From assembly GCA_013407085.1 (NCBI GenBank), contig JACCGJ010011352.1, forward strand, positions 62,001 to 126,000: DNA of 64,000 nucleotides, in the 5' to 3' direction. Below are positions 46,251 to 59,400 of the stretch, piece by piece. Each line of letters opens with the position of its first letter. Positions within the stretch are counted from its first letter, which is position 1. The notes beneath the pieces are model-generated. The model had not been told where the DNA came from. It saw only the letters and a list, made by a program, of their open reading frames with translations, and made no database searches. The DNA comes from Atriophallophorus winterbourni (lineage: Eukaryota; Platyhelminthes; Trematoda; Plagiorchiida; Microphallidae). Made by a program: the position numbers and the translations under genes.

Positions 46251-48983
46251 ATCAACGTTTACTTATTCTGCGGAAGTCCCTGGTATGTGGCTATACTAAT
46301 GCTCAAGGCCTTTTTAGTAAAATTAACGAACTCAGACTACGTACTTCCGCTTGCCCCTATGACATTCTTGCCGTCACAGAAACTTGGTTGAGTGATTGCC
46401 ACCTCGACAGTGAGATTAAGCTGACTAACATGACTGTCCCCCGGTCAGATCGGTCTACAGCAGGAGGAGGTGTAGCTCTTTACACCCGATCATCATTACA
46501 CTGCTCTTCCGACGCTCTTACCTGTGTTCTGCAACTATCCGTTCATTCAACGTTATTGAGTGTTGTCATCTATCGTCCACCCAATAGCTCAGCGGCTCGC
46601 GACATGCAATTGCTGACAGATCTGAACCACGCATTAACTGTTTTTACACACACATGTCCTCATTATGGGTGACTTCGACTTACCACGCCTATTCTGTGAC
46701 CCATATACCAGCGACCCTCTATCTAATGAACTACTGAACTTAATACACACTGATCCACTTTCCAACCACTCCACGCTCCACACGTTTTCACTCGCAGCAT
46801 TTTCCCTCACTGCTAGACTTGATTTTGACTAATGACGAATTAATGATTGAATATATCAAACAGGAACCCCCACTTGGGCGCAGTGAATATGTCTTCCTCC
46901 ACTTCGACCTAGTTTACTGGGCTGATAAGTTAAATGCACGCTCTATGTATTCCTGTAAACGGACTAACTACGCCTCTCCCAACACTATCATTGATGAACA
47001 AGATTGGATTATTAACTCATCAACTTCGGCGGAAGATGCCTGGCTTCATGTTTCGACCCGCTTACAGCATCTGCAAAGCTTATGCACCGTTACCAAAGAA
47101 GTTTCTATCGAAAGTCGAGGTTTTACTCCAATTCGTAGTCGCACTCAAAAATGGATGCGGAAAAGAAATATTGAATGGGCTACCTATCTCAGTGTGCCAA
47201 CTCTAGCGAACTGGGAGCGCTATCGGAAGCTTCGTAATAAAGTCAATTCGCTAGTTCGCGATGACAAACTCGCTTACCAGTGCGGACTAACGTGCTCTTT
47301 TGCCATCAATCACAAACGGTTATTTAGTTTTATGAACCGCTTGAGGTATGTTAAACCTGGAGTTACGATCCTTGAGAATCCACAAGGCTTGACCCAGGAT
47401 GCTGCAGCTGTGGCCGAAGCTCTAAAAGCTCATTTTGCCTCAATTTTTCAATCTTTTTCGGGCAACATCACGATTCTTGTAAATTGATCCTTATCCCATT
47501 CCACTTTATCTGACATCGAATTTACACCCACAGTTATATGCCGTAAACTAAAAACTTACGGCACACCAGTTCCGCTGGACCGGACGGTTTCCATCCCCGA
47601 AGTCTACGCGAATGTGCCTCCTCTCTGTTATCCCCTGGCTAATCTTTTCACGCAATTTTTTGCTAACGGCTGTGTCCCACTTGACTGGAAGTGTGAATCT
47701 ATCTATTCCATCTATAAAAGCGGCTCTCGATCTATCCTGTCTAATTACCCACCGATAACATTACTTTCTGTTATATCGAAACTCATGGAATCTATTATCA
47801 GTGACTCTCTGATCCAGTTCATTGAAGGACTACACCTTCTGTCTGATTCGCAACACGGTTTTCGTCTCCGGAGATCATGTGTGACAAACCTGATGCTCGC
47901 ACGTGACCACTGGACATCCGAAGTCGACAAAGGTCGTGAGATTCACCTAGCATACTTAGATTTCTGTAAAGCTTTCGACAGAGTCAACCATCGAATCTTT
48001 CTCCGCAAATTCTGTTCTCTAGGGATTGAAGGTCAGTTGCATCAGTGGCTTGAGAGTTATTTATCAGATCGCCGCGCATGCGTCCGCGTCGATGGATGTC
48101 TCTCTTCAAGTTTCAGCATTCCCAGCGGTGTCCCTCAAGGCTCTGTACTCGGGCCAAACCTATTCCTATCCTTCATTGATGATGTCGTTCGAGCCATTGA
48201 TTGATGTATGCCGACGACATGAAACTCTGGAGAGTCATCACATGTCAACACGACATCGATCAACTACAGGACGACCTCAATTCGCTTTATGTGCGGTCAC
48301 TCGAAAATTGCTAACCGTTCAATACACAGAAATGCCGCCTCCTTTCAACGCGTGGAAACTCTAGCCCAACCTATTACCTGGGATTACACCCAATTGAGAC
48401 GACTTTCTCAGAAAAGGACTTAGGCATTATCGTGCAGTCCAACATGTTAGTCTCGGCGACGTGCTTAAGAGCAGCCAATAAAGCAAACGCCATGCTTGGT
48501 CTTCTCAAACGTGTTTTTCGCAGATTTGAACCTCAATGTTTGTCGCATTTGCTCAAAGCATTCATCCGTCCACATCTTGAATACGCCGTTCAAGTTTGAT
48601 GCCCGTGGTTACTGAATGACCAAAGACTTCTTGAGGCTTCCAAGCGACGCGCCACAAAACTTGTCAGAGGTCTGGCCTCGTATCTGTATCCTGAACTTCT
48701 TCGCTCACTCAATCTCCTTTCAGTGAAATACAGAAGGCTCCGTGGTGACCACATTCTCACCTACCAAATCCCTTCATTCACTGATCACCCTTGTGAACAC
48801 ATTCTCGTCCTTAATCGTGAAACTTCACATCTTCGAGGTCATTCACTCAAACTTTCATATCAACACTCACGCCTCAACTGTCGCAGGCATTTCTTTTCCC
48901 TCCGGATATGTATTCACTGGAATAGTCAACCCCAGGAAGTCGTATCCGCAACATCCGTGAAGTCCGGACGCTCATTTAAATGA
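46251..48983 (+). pseudogene. LINE ORF2, endonuclease and reverse transcriptase, multiply broken
   Basis: Endonuclease blocks are NAQGLFSKINELR, LAVTETWLSD, TAGGGVALYTRSS, VVIYRPPN and, after a frameshift, MGDFDLPRL. The reverse transcriptase has NYPPITLLSVISKLMES, QHGFRLRRSCVTNLML, LAYLDFCKAFDRVNHRI, PSGVPQGSVLGPNLF and ADDMKLW across a shift at about 48203. The C-terminal region runs to a TGA at 48983. At least five frame breaks are present. Confidence 0.78.
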
Positions 48984-49395
48984 TCTCCACAAAAACATAC
49001 CTTGAGGCCTTGTTTGTCCGATTGCTGTTGTTCTCGGATAAGCACTGATCCGCTACACCGCATCGCGTACTAGCTTCATTTTTCAGGTACGTTGTCCTCC
49101 TTGCCTTACTACTCCGTTCATTCCCTTCCTAACCGTCTGTCAGTTTTACTTGTTTCCAGGTCTAACACCACTCTGATGCCTCCGTATTCTCCTGCTACCG
49201 CCTTGCAATATGAGTAAGTTGCAATTCCAATGCGAGTGTGGCCCGCTATAAGGCCTCCCCGTCCCCGTACAGATGACACTCACTATTTTATTTCCACCAC
49301 ACTGTACATAAAAACCTGTGGTTATTTTTAAGCTACGCCTTGACACCACAATAAACTATTAAACTATTGAACTATTGAATTGAACTGAACTAAAC

Positions 49396-49431
49396 TGAAC
49401 TTCAAGTGACCTAAATCGCAGCATTTAATTA
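49396..49431 (+). promoter_or_regulatory. LIG1: Short spacer upstream of ligase start codons
   Basis: Only 36 bp separate the LINE tail from the first in-frame ATG. An in-frame TAA lies at 49426-49428. No TATA box is evident, so the promoter may lie within LINE-derived sequence or this stretch may be 5' UTR. Confidence 0.35.
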
Positions 49432-50423
49432 ATGTTCAAATATTTTGGCGCGCTAAGACTCCGTCACTCATACTCAGCGTTATTTACATGTATTTCCCCT
49501 CATCTTTCTGAATTTCCAAGAATTATGTCTCAAAAGTCTATACTGTACGTTCCATATATTATGCTTATCTCAGATCATTTTTCGGTTCTGCTCCTGTACA
49601 GTCGAAGAAGTATCTAATGTATATTTAATCATCAATTCATTAGATCATCAGATTCTCCAGTAAAACGTGCTGCAAATTCTAGAAAGCGTATCATAATTGA
49701 AAGTGATGAATCTGATGACACGATCGATAACTGTAATTAGTTGCTTCTGTTCAGTTTTGTATTTTCAGCTGTTCCAAAATCAGAGGTCGTCAACTCTAAT
49801 TGTTTAACTTTAGACGAGCGTCGTGCATCTGCTAAGCCCAAAAAGGTTGTAAAGCCTGTCAGTAACTCAAACATTTCATCATTCATGCTTAATAGAGTAT
49901 AGAAGCTACTTCTGAATCGGTGACGCAAAGTAAAACATCTACAAACTCTTCATTGATCAACTCTACTCTCAAAAGCGAAAAGTGTGATGTCTCGCCCAGT
50001 TTAAACCAATACCCAGTTGAAATTGACAAACTGTAAGTCACAAGCGTTTTTTACACTTTCCACTCAGTTATGATCCATCTCGGATTGATTACAACCCGAT
50101 TAATGACGCTTCTTGGTTGAAGGATTCGAGGTTGTTTTCACATTAGTCTCACTCTTTTACAGTGTGCCGTATCTGGCTTTAGCTAAGACTTTCGAATACA
50201 TAGAATCCACTTCTGGAAGGTGCTTTTAATTTTTTTAATTCGATTCGTAGACTGAAAATCATAGAAGCCCTCAGCAATTTGTTTCGATCTGTGGGTTTAC
50301 TTTCTCCGAACGATTTCCCTCCGTGCATCTTTCTCTGCCTAAACCAATTAGGCCCAGCCTATGAAGGTAATGAACTTGGAGTTGGGGATACAATTTTACT
50401 GAAGGCTCTTGGAATGACAACAG
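49432..50423 (+). CDS. LIG1: LIG1 exons 1-8, separated by micro-introns
   Basis: Eight exons are separated by introns of 29, 25, 36, 38, 35, 32 and 31 nt, all GT...AG and phase-compatible. They encode the PIP motif, an NLS-like basic stretch, an acidic/serine linker ([12 protein letters not shown]) and the first part of the DNA-binding domain, ending [17 protein letters not shown]. Reading without splicing gives stops in every intron, which supports the model. Confidence 0.9.
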
Positions 50424-53400
50424 GTCAGTTTTCTATTTTTGTCTATATACTTGTGCAGAGTACATACTACGTGTCTTATTGTTCACTTAATGCGTTATAT
50501 AAATGTTGTTATATGCCAGCACAAATTTACTTTCCCATTTAAGCTTTATAGCAGCACATGCCATTGCAATTCAATGTACAAATTCCTATGCTGTTCGTAT
50601 TCTTGCTTGAGTTATATGTTAATTTTTCAGTTTATAAGACGATCTATTTTTTCTCCTTCATAATACAATTTCATTAAGAGATACAAACGTTCTGGGCTAT
50701 TGCTTATACATAGTCCATCGTTAACCGTTTTGCTGGCGCTTCACATATGAATGTCATTTTGATGCGTTAGCTTCGGCTTCCATACCCGTCTGACAAACAA
50801 TGTATACCACATGGATTATTTTCGTTAGTCCAATTTTATTATTTTTACTTTATTGTCCTTTTTTAGAGCCAGAATAATTTGAGGAAAAGCTCCATTCAAC
50901 ACATAAATAGGTTCAAAATTTCATTCAATGTTTCGTTCGCTGGCTTTTGAAAAAAAATGTTTTGGACTGTGCCAAACAATTCGTTTAAACATAAGGGCTT
51001 CGCCACGAAACTTTACGAACGTACATGGGACAATTGCTCAAAATTCGTTTCTGAATATCGAAAAGAAACTAGCGTTGCCGAATTTTTGAACTATGATGTG
51101 GTCCGGAGGCTGATGTCATCCTGAGTACCTGCTGTCACATAACATTGACATTTTAATGCATACAGTCATTTTACTCGCTTATGTGTTTATGATTCTCATT
51201 AAGCGTTGAATACTACCATAATAATAAGTTCCCTCGTTCATTCATTTTGATCAAGACTCATTAAATGGTGTACTCTAAGTCAAAGTGCAATAGAGGCGCA
51301 TTACTTCAGTATTTGATTGTCCTGTTGAGATATGGGATATTTTAAAGTTTTAGTTTGATTATGCTGTTATGACGCGATTGTAATTGGTTCAATGTGGGGT
51401 AAAGCGCTAGTGACGTTGGACTAAAAAGCCGTGTAATGACGGATGTGAGGCTACAACACCATTTATCGTGCTGCCTTAACTTTTTTCTTTCAATTTACCC
51501 AACTTGATTTACCTAACGGTGTCAAATCACTCAACCAAGATTCACAGCAGTAAAAGATAATGAGTTACCTGCTACTGCCCAGCTAAATCGCTCGCAGATA
51601 CCTTCGGATTAAAGTACCATCTTTTCCTCATTGTCTTGCTGGCTCTAATGGTTCGGGAACCTTAGGACTGAATCAACCTACGAACTTTACCTGAATAGCT
51701 GGCTACATTTCCTTGACTTTTCCAACCGCCATGCTTGTCTGTCTCTTATGACACATCTTCGTTCTGCGTTATATTTCTCCTTTCGGGGACTCGGAGCTTA
51801 ACCCCGAAGATCCATTAAGACCCGTTTCATCAAACATTGTATTCCATTTATTTATGCTATTGCCGGATAATCTGGTGCAAAGAATATTTAATCACCGCGA
51901 TTGGCTTGCCGAATCGTATGCTCTGAAAGCTAATCACAACTGTCGGTATTTGTGTTGGAGGATTTTCATAAGAATCTAGGTCAAATAAACCCATGATCAT
52001 ATTCTATTTAAGTTTTCCAGAAAAAAGCGGCAATCCTAAGTGCATCTTATTCATTTAGCGCTTATGGTGAGATAGCCGACGGTCATAAACTGCATGTGGG
52101 CTAGGTTACTATCAAGTTGTTCAGGTCTACATAGAGTATTTGTATCAATTTGAATGTATAAAAGTATATCAGTTGGATTAATTTGGCTCAAAACGATAAA
52201 TAGTAAACAAAGTGCAATTATGGAACCGCATAGTTTTCTGGGAGGTCCATTTCGCATTTTGCGTATATTGATTATGTTTGTAGCTTGGATACATTATGAT
52301 CGAGAATTCATATCACAACAGCATATTTACAGAAAATTTCCGTGAAACAACTCATTATCATCAGCAAATAAACGTGCCGCAAACCTAAAGAGAAAGAATA
52401 CATGTGATTTTACTTGCAGACGCTTCCCAGTTTTCGATAAAATATTTTCCCTACGTACCACTAAAATACGTTTCCGTTGTTTACCACGATGTATTTTATT
52501 GCTTAGGAGTCAGCGTGGAACACCTGAAACCAATGCTCAAAAGGCTTGGTGATTTAGGAACTTTAGCAGAGGTACGTTTTTTATTTATCTTTGTCGTCAA
52601 TCATCCATTGTGTCAGCTGGTAATACGAATTTATTTTTAAAGTATGCTGCTTTTCCTATTGGCAGGTGCGTTGAATAAATACCATAGTTTTATTGTTTAA
52701 GGCTTTTATGACTTAAAAATCTATCCTTCAGTGTAGTGGTGATCTTGACCGCGAGTATGCCATACTTGCTTACTGTTAAAAGGAATTCTTTTTACAAGTA
52801 GAAATTGGCCACCATCTGAAATTTATGCTAACTTCTACCGAATATGTATTCTACTATTAGAGGAATTGATTGGCCAGAGGTAGTGAGCTGCGTATTGCAA
52901 CAGGTTGGAGCCACTACCATTTCCTCTTCTTTTTTCTTCCTCGTATCTATGTAGGCCTGGGCAACCTGACAGTATCTTAGCCCACGTGCAGTCTCTGATT
53001 GTGCGGCACTTTGCCTGGATTGGGCTTGTGCTTTCATGCATACATACATTAGAGGAATAATTTCAAAATAAACCAATAGCAACATGATACATGCTCTTAA
53101 TTTGCAGTGAATTCAAAAAGCACCAGATCGGTCTTCAATTTGCTGTTATGTTTTTATATGTCAACCTATTTTCTGGATTTGCATCTATCTTGTGTTATTT
53201 TTGTGCATTTAGGAAACCATTCACTTTTGCGTCCGAACTTTTGGCTTTATTGGTGGATTAGCCGCTTCATTGATGCCTTGTATCACGTCAACTCACGTGT
53301 GTCACTATTTCTATTTTCTTTCTATTTCTTTAGTCATATCTGTCTAGGCCTGGACAACCTGACAGTATCTCAGCCCACGTGCAGTCTCTGACTGTGCGGC

Positions 53401-56400
53401 ACTTTGTCTGGATCAGGCTTGTGTTTTCATATCATACCATACCAACTCACGTGTGTCGATCGGGGCTATACCGTTGCAGATTGTTATCCAGTAACGTTAC
53501 CACCTTCAAGCCGTATATGATTCACCGTCAAAAGGCGTCTATATGCTGATTCACAGTTGACAATTACGTGTTCGTTTGACTTCGTTAATGCTATAGCCCA
53601 TCACGGGTGGTTTTAAGGCGCAGAACAAGTTTAGTGATATTCTCCGCTGCCCGTTATACCCGCTCTTCCATAGCGTTCAGACACAACGAAATCTATACGA
53701 CAATCTTCAAGTTGACCCTAGTCAACTGCTAATAGATGTGCTATTGTGATCCAGTTCTGTGCTATTCAGTACCGCCTTGCGCCGATTGCTACCCGTAATG
53801 AACTACCAACGGGAACACGCTTCAATCCCCTGACCTTTTTATATCGTTGCCTGTGCAACCGGACACTCTACCTGTGGCTGTCTTTAGATGTGTCGTTATT
53901 TAGTATCGCTGTGCTTAATGCGATTCTTTTTGCTGTGTAAGTTTTTATGTGCTCAAATTAATGTTTACTTTTTCCTGTTTGTCAGAATATTCGCTCCAAA
54001 CAGAAAACAATGTTCAAACCCAAACCACTCACGGTGGCCACAGTGCTAGCGAAACTGAAAGAAATTGCCGCAATGACCGGCAACGCGGTAGGTACCGTTT
54101 TTTATGATATTAGATTTGCGCAAGTTCTATGTGATTTTGAAATCTTTTTTGGTTCCACATCTGTGGTTTTAGACCATGCACTGTCGAGCACCTGCACTAG
54201 TATACAATTTTACAGAACTTGTGTTCTGCGCAAGATGTGTAATCGTGCAGCACTTCTGTGTTGTGCGGCTAACACCATGCTAGTGTGATTTGCCACTTGT
54301 AATGAGCTGCATGCTGAAACAGGCTGGAGTCGCACTACCATTTCCTGTTCTTTTTTCTTCCTCGTATCTGCCTAGGCCTGGGCAACCTGGCAGTATCTTA
54401 GCCCACGTGCAGTCTCTGACAGTGAGGCACTTTGCCTGGATCAGGCTTGTGCTTTCATACTATCATACCAAATATCACATCAATAGCATCAACACGGCTC
54501 GAATTTGATATCACAATGTAAACTGCTTGGTAGACATTACCCACTTATTATTATTATTATATTTGCACAATCTGATACAGATATAGTGCCGTTCAACATA
54601 AACAGTGAGATGTACAAAGCGAGAAGGGGGGTACAAAGCGTTGTCATCGGCATCGTTGAACGTAGGCATGATACTACCCGGTTGCCTACACCAAAGTAGG
54701 GGAGATTTCGTTTAGGGGGTCCCACCCCGAGCCTTTACCCACAAGGCAGTGGAGCGAGAGAGGTTCGCACCTATCTGTGGCCGGTGACCGACGAAGCAGT
54801 TCATACGCCCTTTCCTGGGAATTTCCAGTTCGGAGCCCGATAACCCCGTTGATAGGTTGGTGACTTCAGTTTTTGCCTGTGCACCATACAATGTCCTTGG
54901 ATAGGACAAGGGGCAGTGACTTTTGAAGCGGCGAGTCACATCCGCCGCATCGTGATGTCATCATTGGATTTTTGTGGCTTTTTATAGGGAGAACGCTTGC
55001 CAGGTGAAAACCCGCCACACCCTCAGACCACCGCCGAACCTTTCGCTGAGCTCTGAGAACCGAGCCCACCCAGCTGGCACCACGTGGAGGTATTTCGGCA
55101 AGCCAGCCACTAGACACGCGTGAGTGCGCAGTACTTCTCTTCTCCTAGTTTACATTCTGCCGCCCCGCTTTCTAGTGGTACTTAGCTGCAACCGAGCATA
55201 CGCTACAACTTTTGCGTCGTTGTCGTTTTCTTGTGATATTTCTCTGTCGTAGCAACGCGCTAGTATTTATGCCCACGTGCAGTTGATCGAACAGACTTAT
55301 TAGTACACATACAGTGAAACTCGTTTCAAAAATAATTGCGGCACCCGAGTATTGCATGTATAATGGATTTCGGGCTTCTCCTAACACGAAATATTTTCTC
55401 GGGTCTGGTTTGTTCGATTTGCTTCAACTGTATTACTTTGTCTCCTATTGTATTCGCTGAACTCGTCGCATCTTTATGTTGGATAATGTTAGATCATATA
55501 TGCTTTGTTCCTTCACACTCGTCAACGTTGCCACCTAGCACCTACAACGTTGATGTTGTGTGTGTTGACCCATCACCATTCACTCTACGGGATATTTTTC
55601 ATCACTCATTTGCGTTTAGTCTCAATCGAAGAAAGTCGAACGCATTTGTAATCTGTTGGTCGCTTGCCGGGATTGTGAAGCGAAATATCTCGTTCGCAGT
55701 CTTTCTGGTAAACTTCGAATCGGTTTGGCCGAGCAAAGTGTGTTGACTGCTATCGGACAAGCTGTGGCATACACCCCGTTTCATTCAATCGCAGCAGTCA
55801 AAGAGGGTATCCCGAGTCGTTTGTTGGATGCAAGCACCGGGATAAGCGCTGAACAATGGAAGAGTCGAGTGGAACAATGCGTCGCAAATGTGAAGAAGGC
55901 CTACTGGTAAACGTTTGCTTATACATACATAAACAATTTGTTGATGGTGCGGTCATGGTTTACCTGGCTCAATCACCAAGACCTCTATGCACTCTATAAG
56001 GTTTGCTGGCGTTTAGATAGACGCACTGTAATGCAAGGAAGCTGTTGTACTGATGTCACCCCATTCGTTCACGCCACATCATTGAATGTGTATTTGTTTC
56101 GGTTGTGATGGCATTTCTTCCCGGTGTATCTGCACCTTGTCTTCTTTTCGTTCAGAAGCGTTTTATGTCCCATGTGCTCCGTTTTTAAGATTTTACTGTC
56201 TCGCTTGTATGACATTTGAGTACCCGGTACTGGCCACCCCATATAATGTTGTCCTTGATCTGATGATGATTCCATCTCCAGCAGGTACTTGAGGCATTAT
56301 TGAACTGTGGTCGGTTAAAATTACACATAAAGATCAAAACAACCTGAAATATTTGGCGTTATGCTTTGCTTGAGGAATTTGGATGCAATATCATTATGCT

Positions 56401-59400
56401 GAAAGAATATATTCCGGTATCAATGTTTCGTGATACCACTAGTACTTTAACACGAACTTACAACGTAAATGCCCCCTCCTTCACAAATCAATTTATTGAT
56501 CACGCGTAGGAATGAGTATCACATTGCAACTTTTAGTACTTTTCGTTTTATAGAAAACCTGTCAGTGCCAGAACTCATTCAAGTATCCACATACGTTTTC
56601 GACCTGATTCCGGATAGTGTTGAACATTCATAGGTTATACGTGGGATGTTCAAGCCTATATACACACACAATGTGCCATGTTTCTGCTATGCGCATCTAC
56701 TACCGGGCTAAAACGATCGCAGTAGGTAACAATTTGCAATCCTCTACATCATCGCATATTCACCTTTCAGCTATCACGAGACTTCAACACAGCAATACAT
56801 TCGTCGTCTAGATCCAACCACAAACGAATTGTTCCGAGTAACCAGATAATGTCCCATCCCACGTTCTATCTATAAAACAGCTGCATTTTTCCTGAATCCG
56901 TGATCATGACTCCATGACGCGAGAATCTGTTTAGTCCATGGGTCTCCAATTATAAAATCTTCCATATCGGTTTCAACGGAGTTTTTCCAACATGATCTCG
57001 AATACAAACAATTTAATTTAATTGCTAATATTTTTAAATCCTTTCTCGTCAAGAGTTGTCGTATTTTCTACCCTTTATCTAAGTTGTAGATCTACCTATC
57101 CGATGGGTTTACCCAATTATTGCAGCAAATAGAACCTGTCGTGCATTACTCCCGCCAGTATGCAAGGGCGTCCCTTCACCTAAACATGCCGTGCGTTACT
57201 GGACGTTTACTGCATTACGCGTGTTGCTCAAAATAAGCACGGAATATAACCATATTTTCAGGATCATCAACATCCCAGCAATCACGACTATGAGGGATTG
57301 TACCAAGACAGGTTGCAACTTTTTGGCAGTTAATTTTGTTACTGTTTAAGCTTCGCGAAACTCCAGTTATTCTGTTCTCCGTTTTATTAAAAATCATGAT
57401 TTCGATTACAGTGCTGGAACATTTTGCTCCTCGTTCTAGCCCATCTCTCTTGGTCACGCTTTTCAGTGAGAGCCTATTCGCTTTTGTTATTTAAATCACT
57501 TGAGACACCAACGATGAAAAGTTGAATTTTTAGACAGTCCATTTTCTGAGGATCCCGTGAAAGCTATCTTCTCTTGCAACTAACGCAACAACAACGAAGT
57601 TTCATCGTTTTCACGTATTTCAGTCTGTGTCCGAACTATGAGAAACTGATCTCGGGTTTGTTGGCCGACGGACCAGATGGTCTCTCTCAGCATTGCTTCA
57701 TAACACCTGGTGTTCCTGTCAAACCGATGCTTGCTCATCCGACACGTGGTGTTTCCGATGTGCTGAAGCGTTTTGATGAGGCAGATTTCACGTGTGAGTA
57801 CAAGTACGACGGAGAACGTGCCCAGGTAGGTCAACAGGATTGTTCTTCGGTGATTCGCGCTTTAGCATAGTTTGTTTTAAATTTCCCCTTCACCGGAAAA
57901 CTTGTGTAGCGATTGGCTACTAAGATTAATCTGTTTTTTCTAATCGTTTTCTGCATGCGTGGTTCGAGGGTTTGGTGAAAAATCTCTTCCGATGATGTTG
58001 TTGACGCGTTCTCGTTGACTTATAAATACGGTCTATAGCGGTTTTCAATAACATTTCGAAAAACTCGGTTTGATTGTTGGTCCTGATGATATTGACAGTT
58101 TTATCGGAGCATAATTGTACTCCCGTGGATCTACTTACTTAACGATAACTATCGATGTAGTCACCGGGTAACCAGTTGATTTCTAAGTTTCAAATGACCA
58201 TTCAATCCCGCTTAGTATTTTACATTTTTATGCCGTTTTGGTTGGACATTTCTACTGGCACATTTGTTGACGCAACGGATGCGAAATCGGGCAGTACTTC
58301 TGTGCTGTGCGGCTAACACCGTGCTTCATTGAGCTGCAAGCGGAAACACGCTGGAGTCTCACAGCGATTGCTATTTTCCTTTCCCATATCCGTCTAGGCC
58401 TGGCCAACCTGACAGTATCGTAGCCCATGTGCAGTCCTCGACTGGGCGGCACTTTGCCCGAACCAGGCTTGTGGTGTCGTGTACATATATCACTAATACC
58501 AAGTTCATTCAAGGAAGGTGTACAATATATGTATCCAGTACATATTTCGCAGCAAAGCTTTTCTATTCTATCTCCTAATTATTCAATTTTTCGCCAATGT
58601 AACAATCGAAATATTCCGCTTTTTGTGTTAATCTGTTTGCCATATTATCTCATTTCCACCTGCGTTCTAGATTCACATTTTGAATCCTACAACATGCCAT
58701 ATTTATTCCCGGAATCAAGAAACAATACCACCAAGTATCCGGATTTGGTCAACAATCTGATGCCTCGTGTCATCAGTTCCGCCTCACTAAAGAATGTCGA
58801 CAACGAATTGCTGAACAGTGCGACCGGGGTGGACAGTTGCATTCTCGACTCGGAGGTGGTTGCATGGGACCGTGATGCTGGCCACATTTTACCCTTCCAA
58901 GTTCTTTCGACAAGAAAGCGAAAAGTTAGTTTATACGGGGCGTTTCACGTTTTCTTCATGCTTGTAGCGAGCTCCATGCGAGATCGCACGGCACCTTTAC
59001 TTCAACTATCTGTTTCTTACACATCTCTATAGCCTTGAGCAACGTGGCATTATCTCAGCCCCCTCGCAGTGTAAATCTGAGGCTTTGATTGGTGGACAGC
59101 AGTTTGCTTAGCAATAACACGTTGTCACTCACATGGACAAACCGAATTAAAAAATCAAAGTTCTGCTTTTATTAATATTGTCTTTCTTTACATTTTTTAT
59201 GATGCTGTCAATGCCGTTATTCACACATGCAATCATTAGTAAATGCTAGTTACCCACGGCATTTCAATCGCTAAATTGAGCCCGAGAACTCAGTCCTATT
59301 TCTTCAGGAATATCAGCTGATCTTGTTCCCGTTTCGATTCCCTTTTTCGTTACTGAGGAGATTCTACGGTTTTAATAACCGGTGTTAACAAACTGCATGC

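Larger units (their letters stand above)
41637..49395 (+). mobile_element. Decayed CR1-like LINE with zinc-finger ORF1, interrupted by an LTR element
   Basis: ORF1 (zinc finger) begins about 41760, is split at 42777 by a gag-only LTR element and resumes at 45923. ORF2 covers about 46250-48983, followed by a 3' UTR ending in TTGAACT/GAACT repeats (about 49340-49395). Multiple stops and frameshifts mark it as dead. Its 3' end lies only some 40-130 bp upstream of the candidate ligase start codons. Confidence 0.82.

Noticed and set aside
49858..49895. Coding reading of [14 protein letters not shown] as part of the ligase
   Set aside because: It meets a stop at once. Treating it as a 38-nt GT...AG intron restores a long in-frame exon.
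54866..55117. Minus-strand 83-codon ORF in intron 10
   Set aside because: It overlaps the Pao-related TATA/AATAAA segment and matches non-coding parts of the Pao elements.
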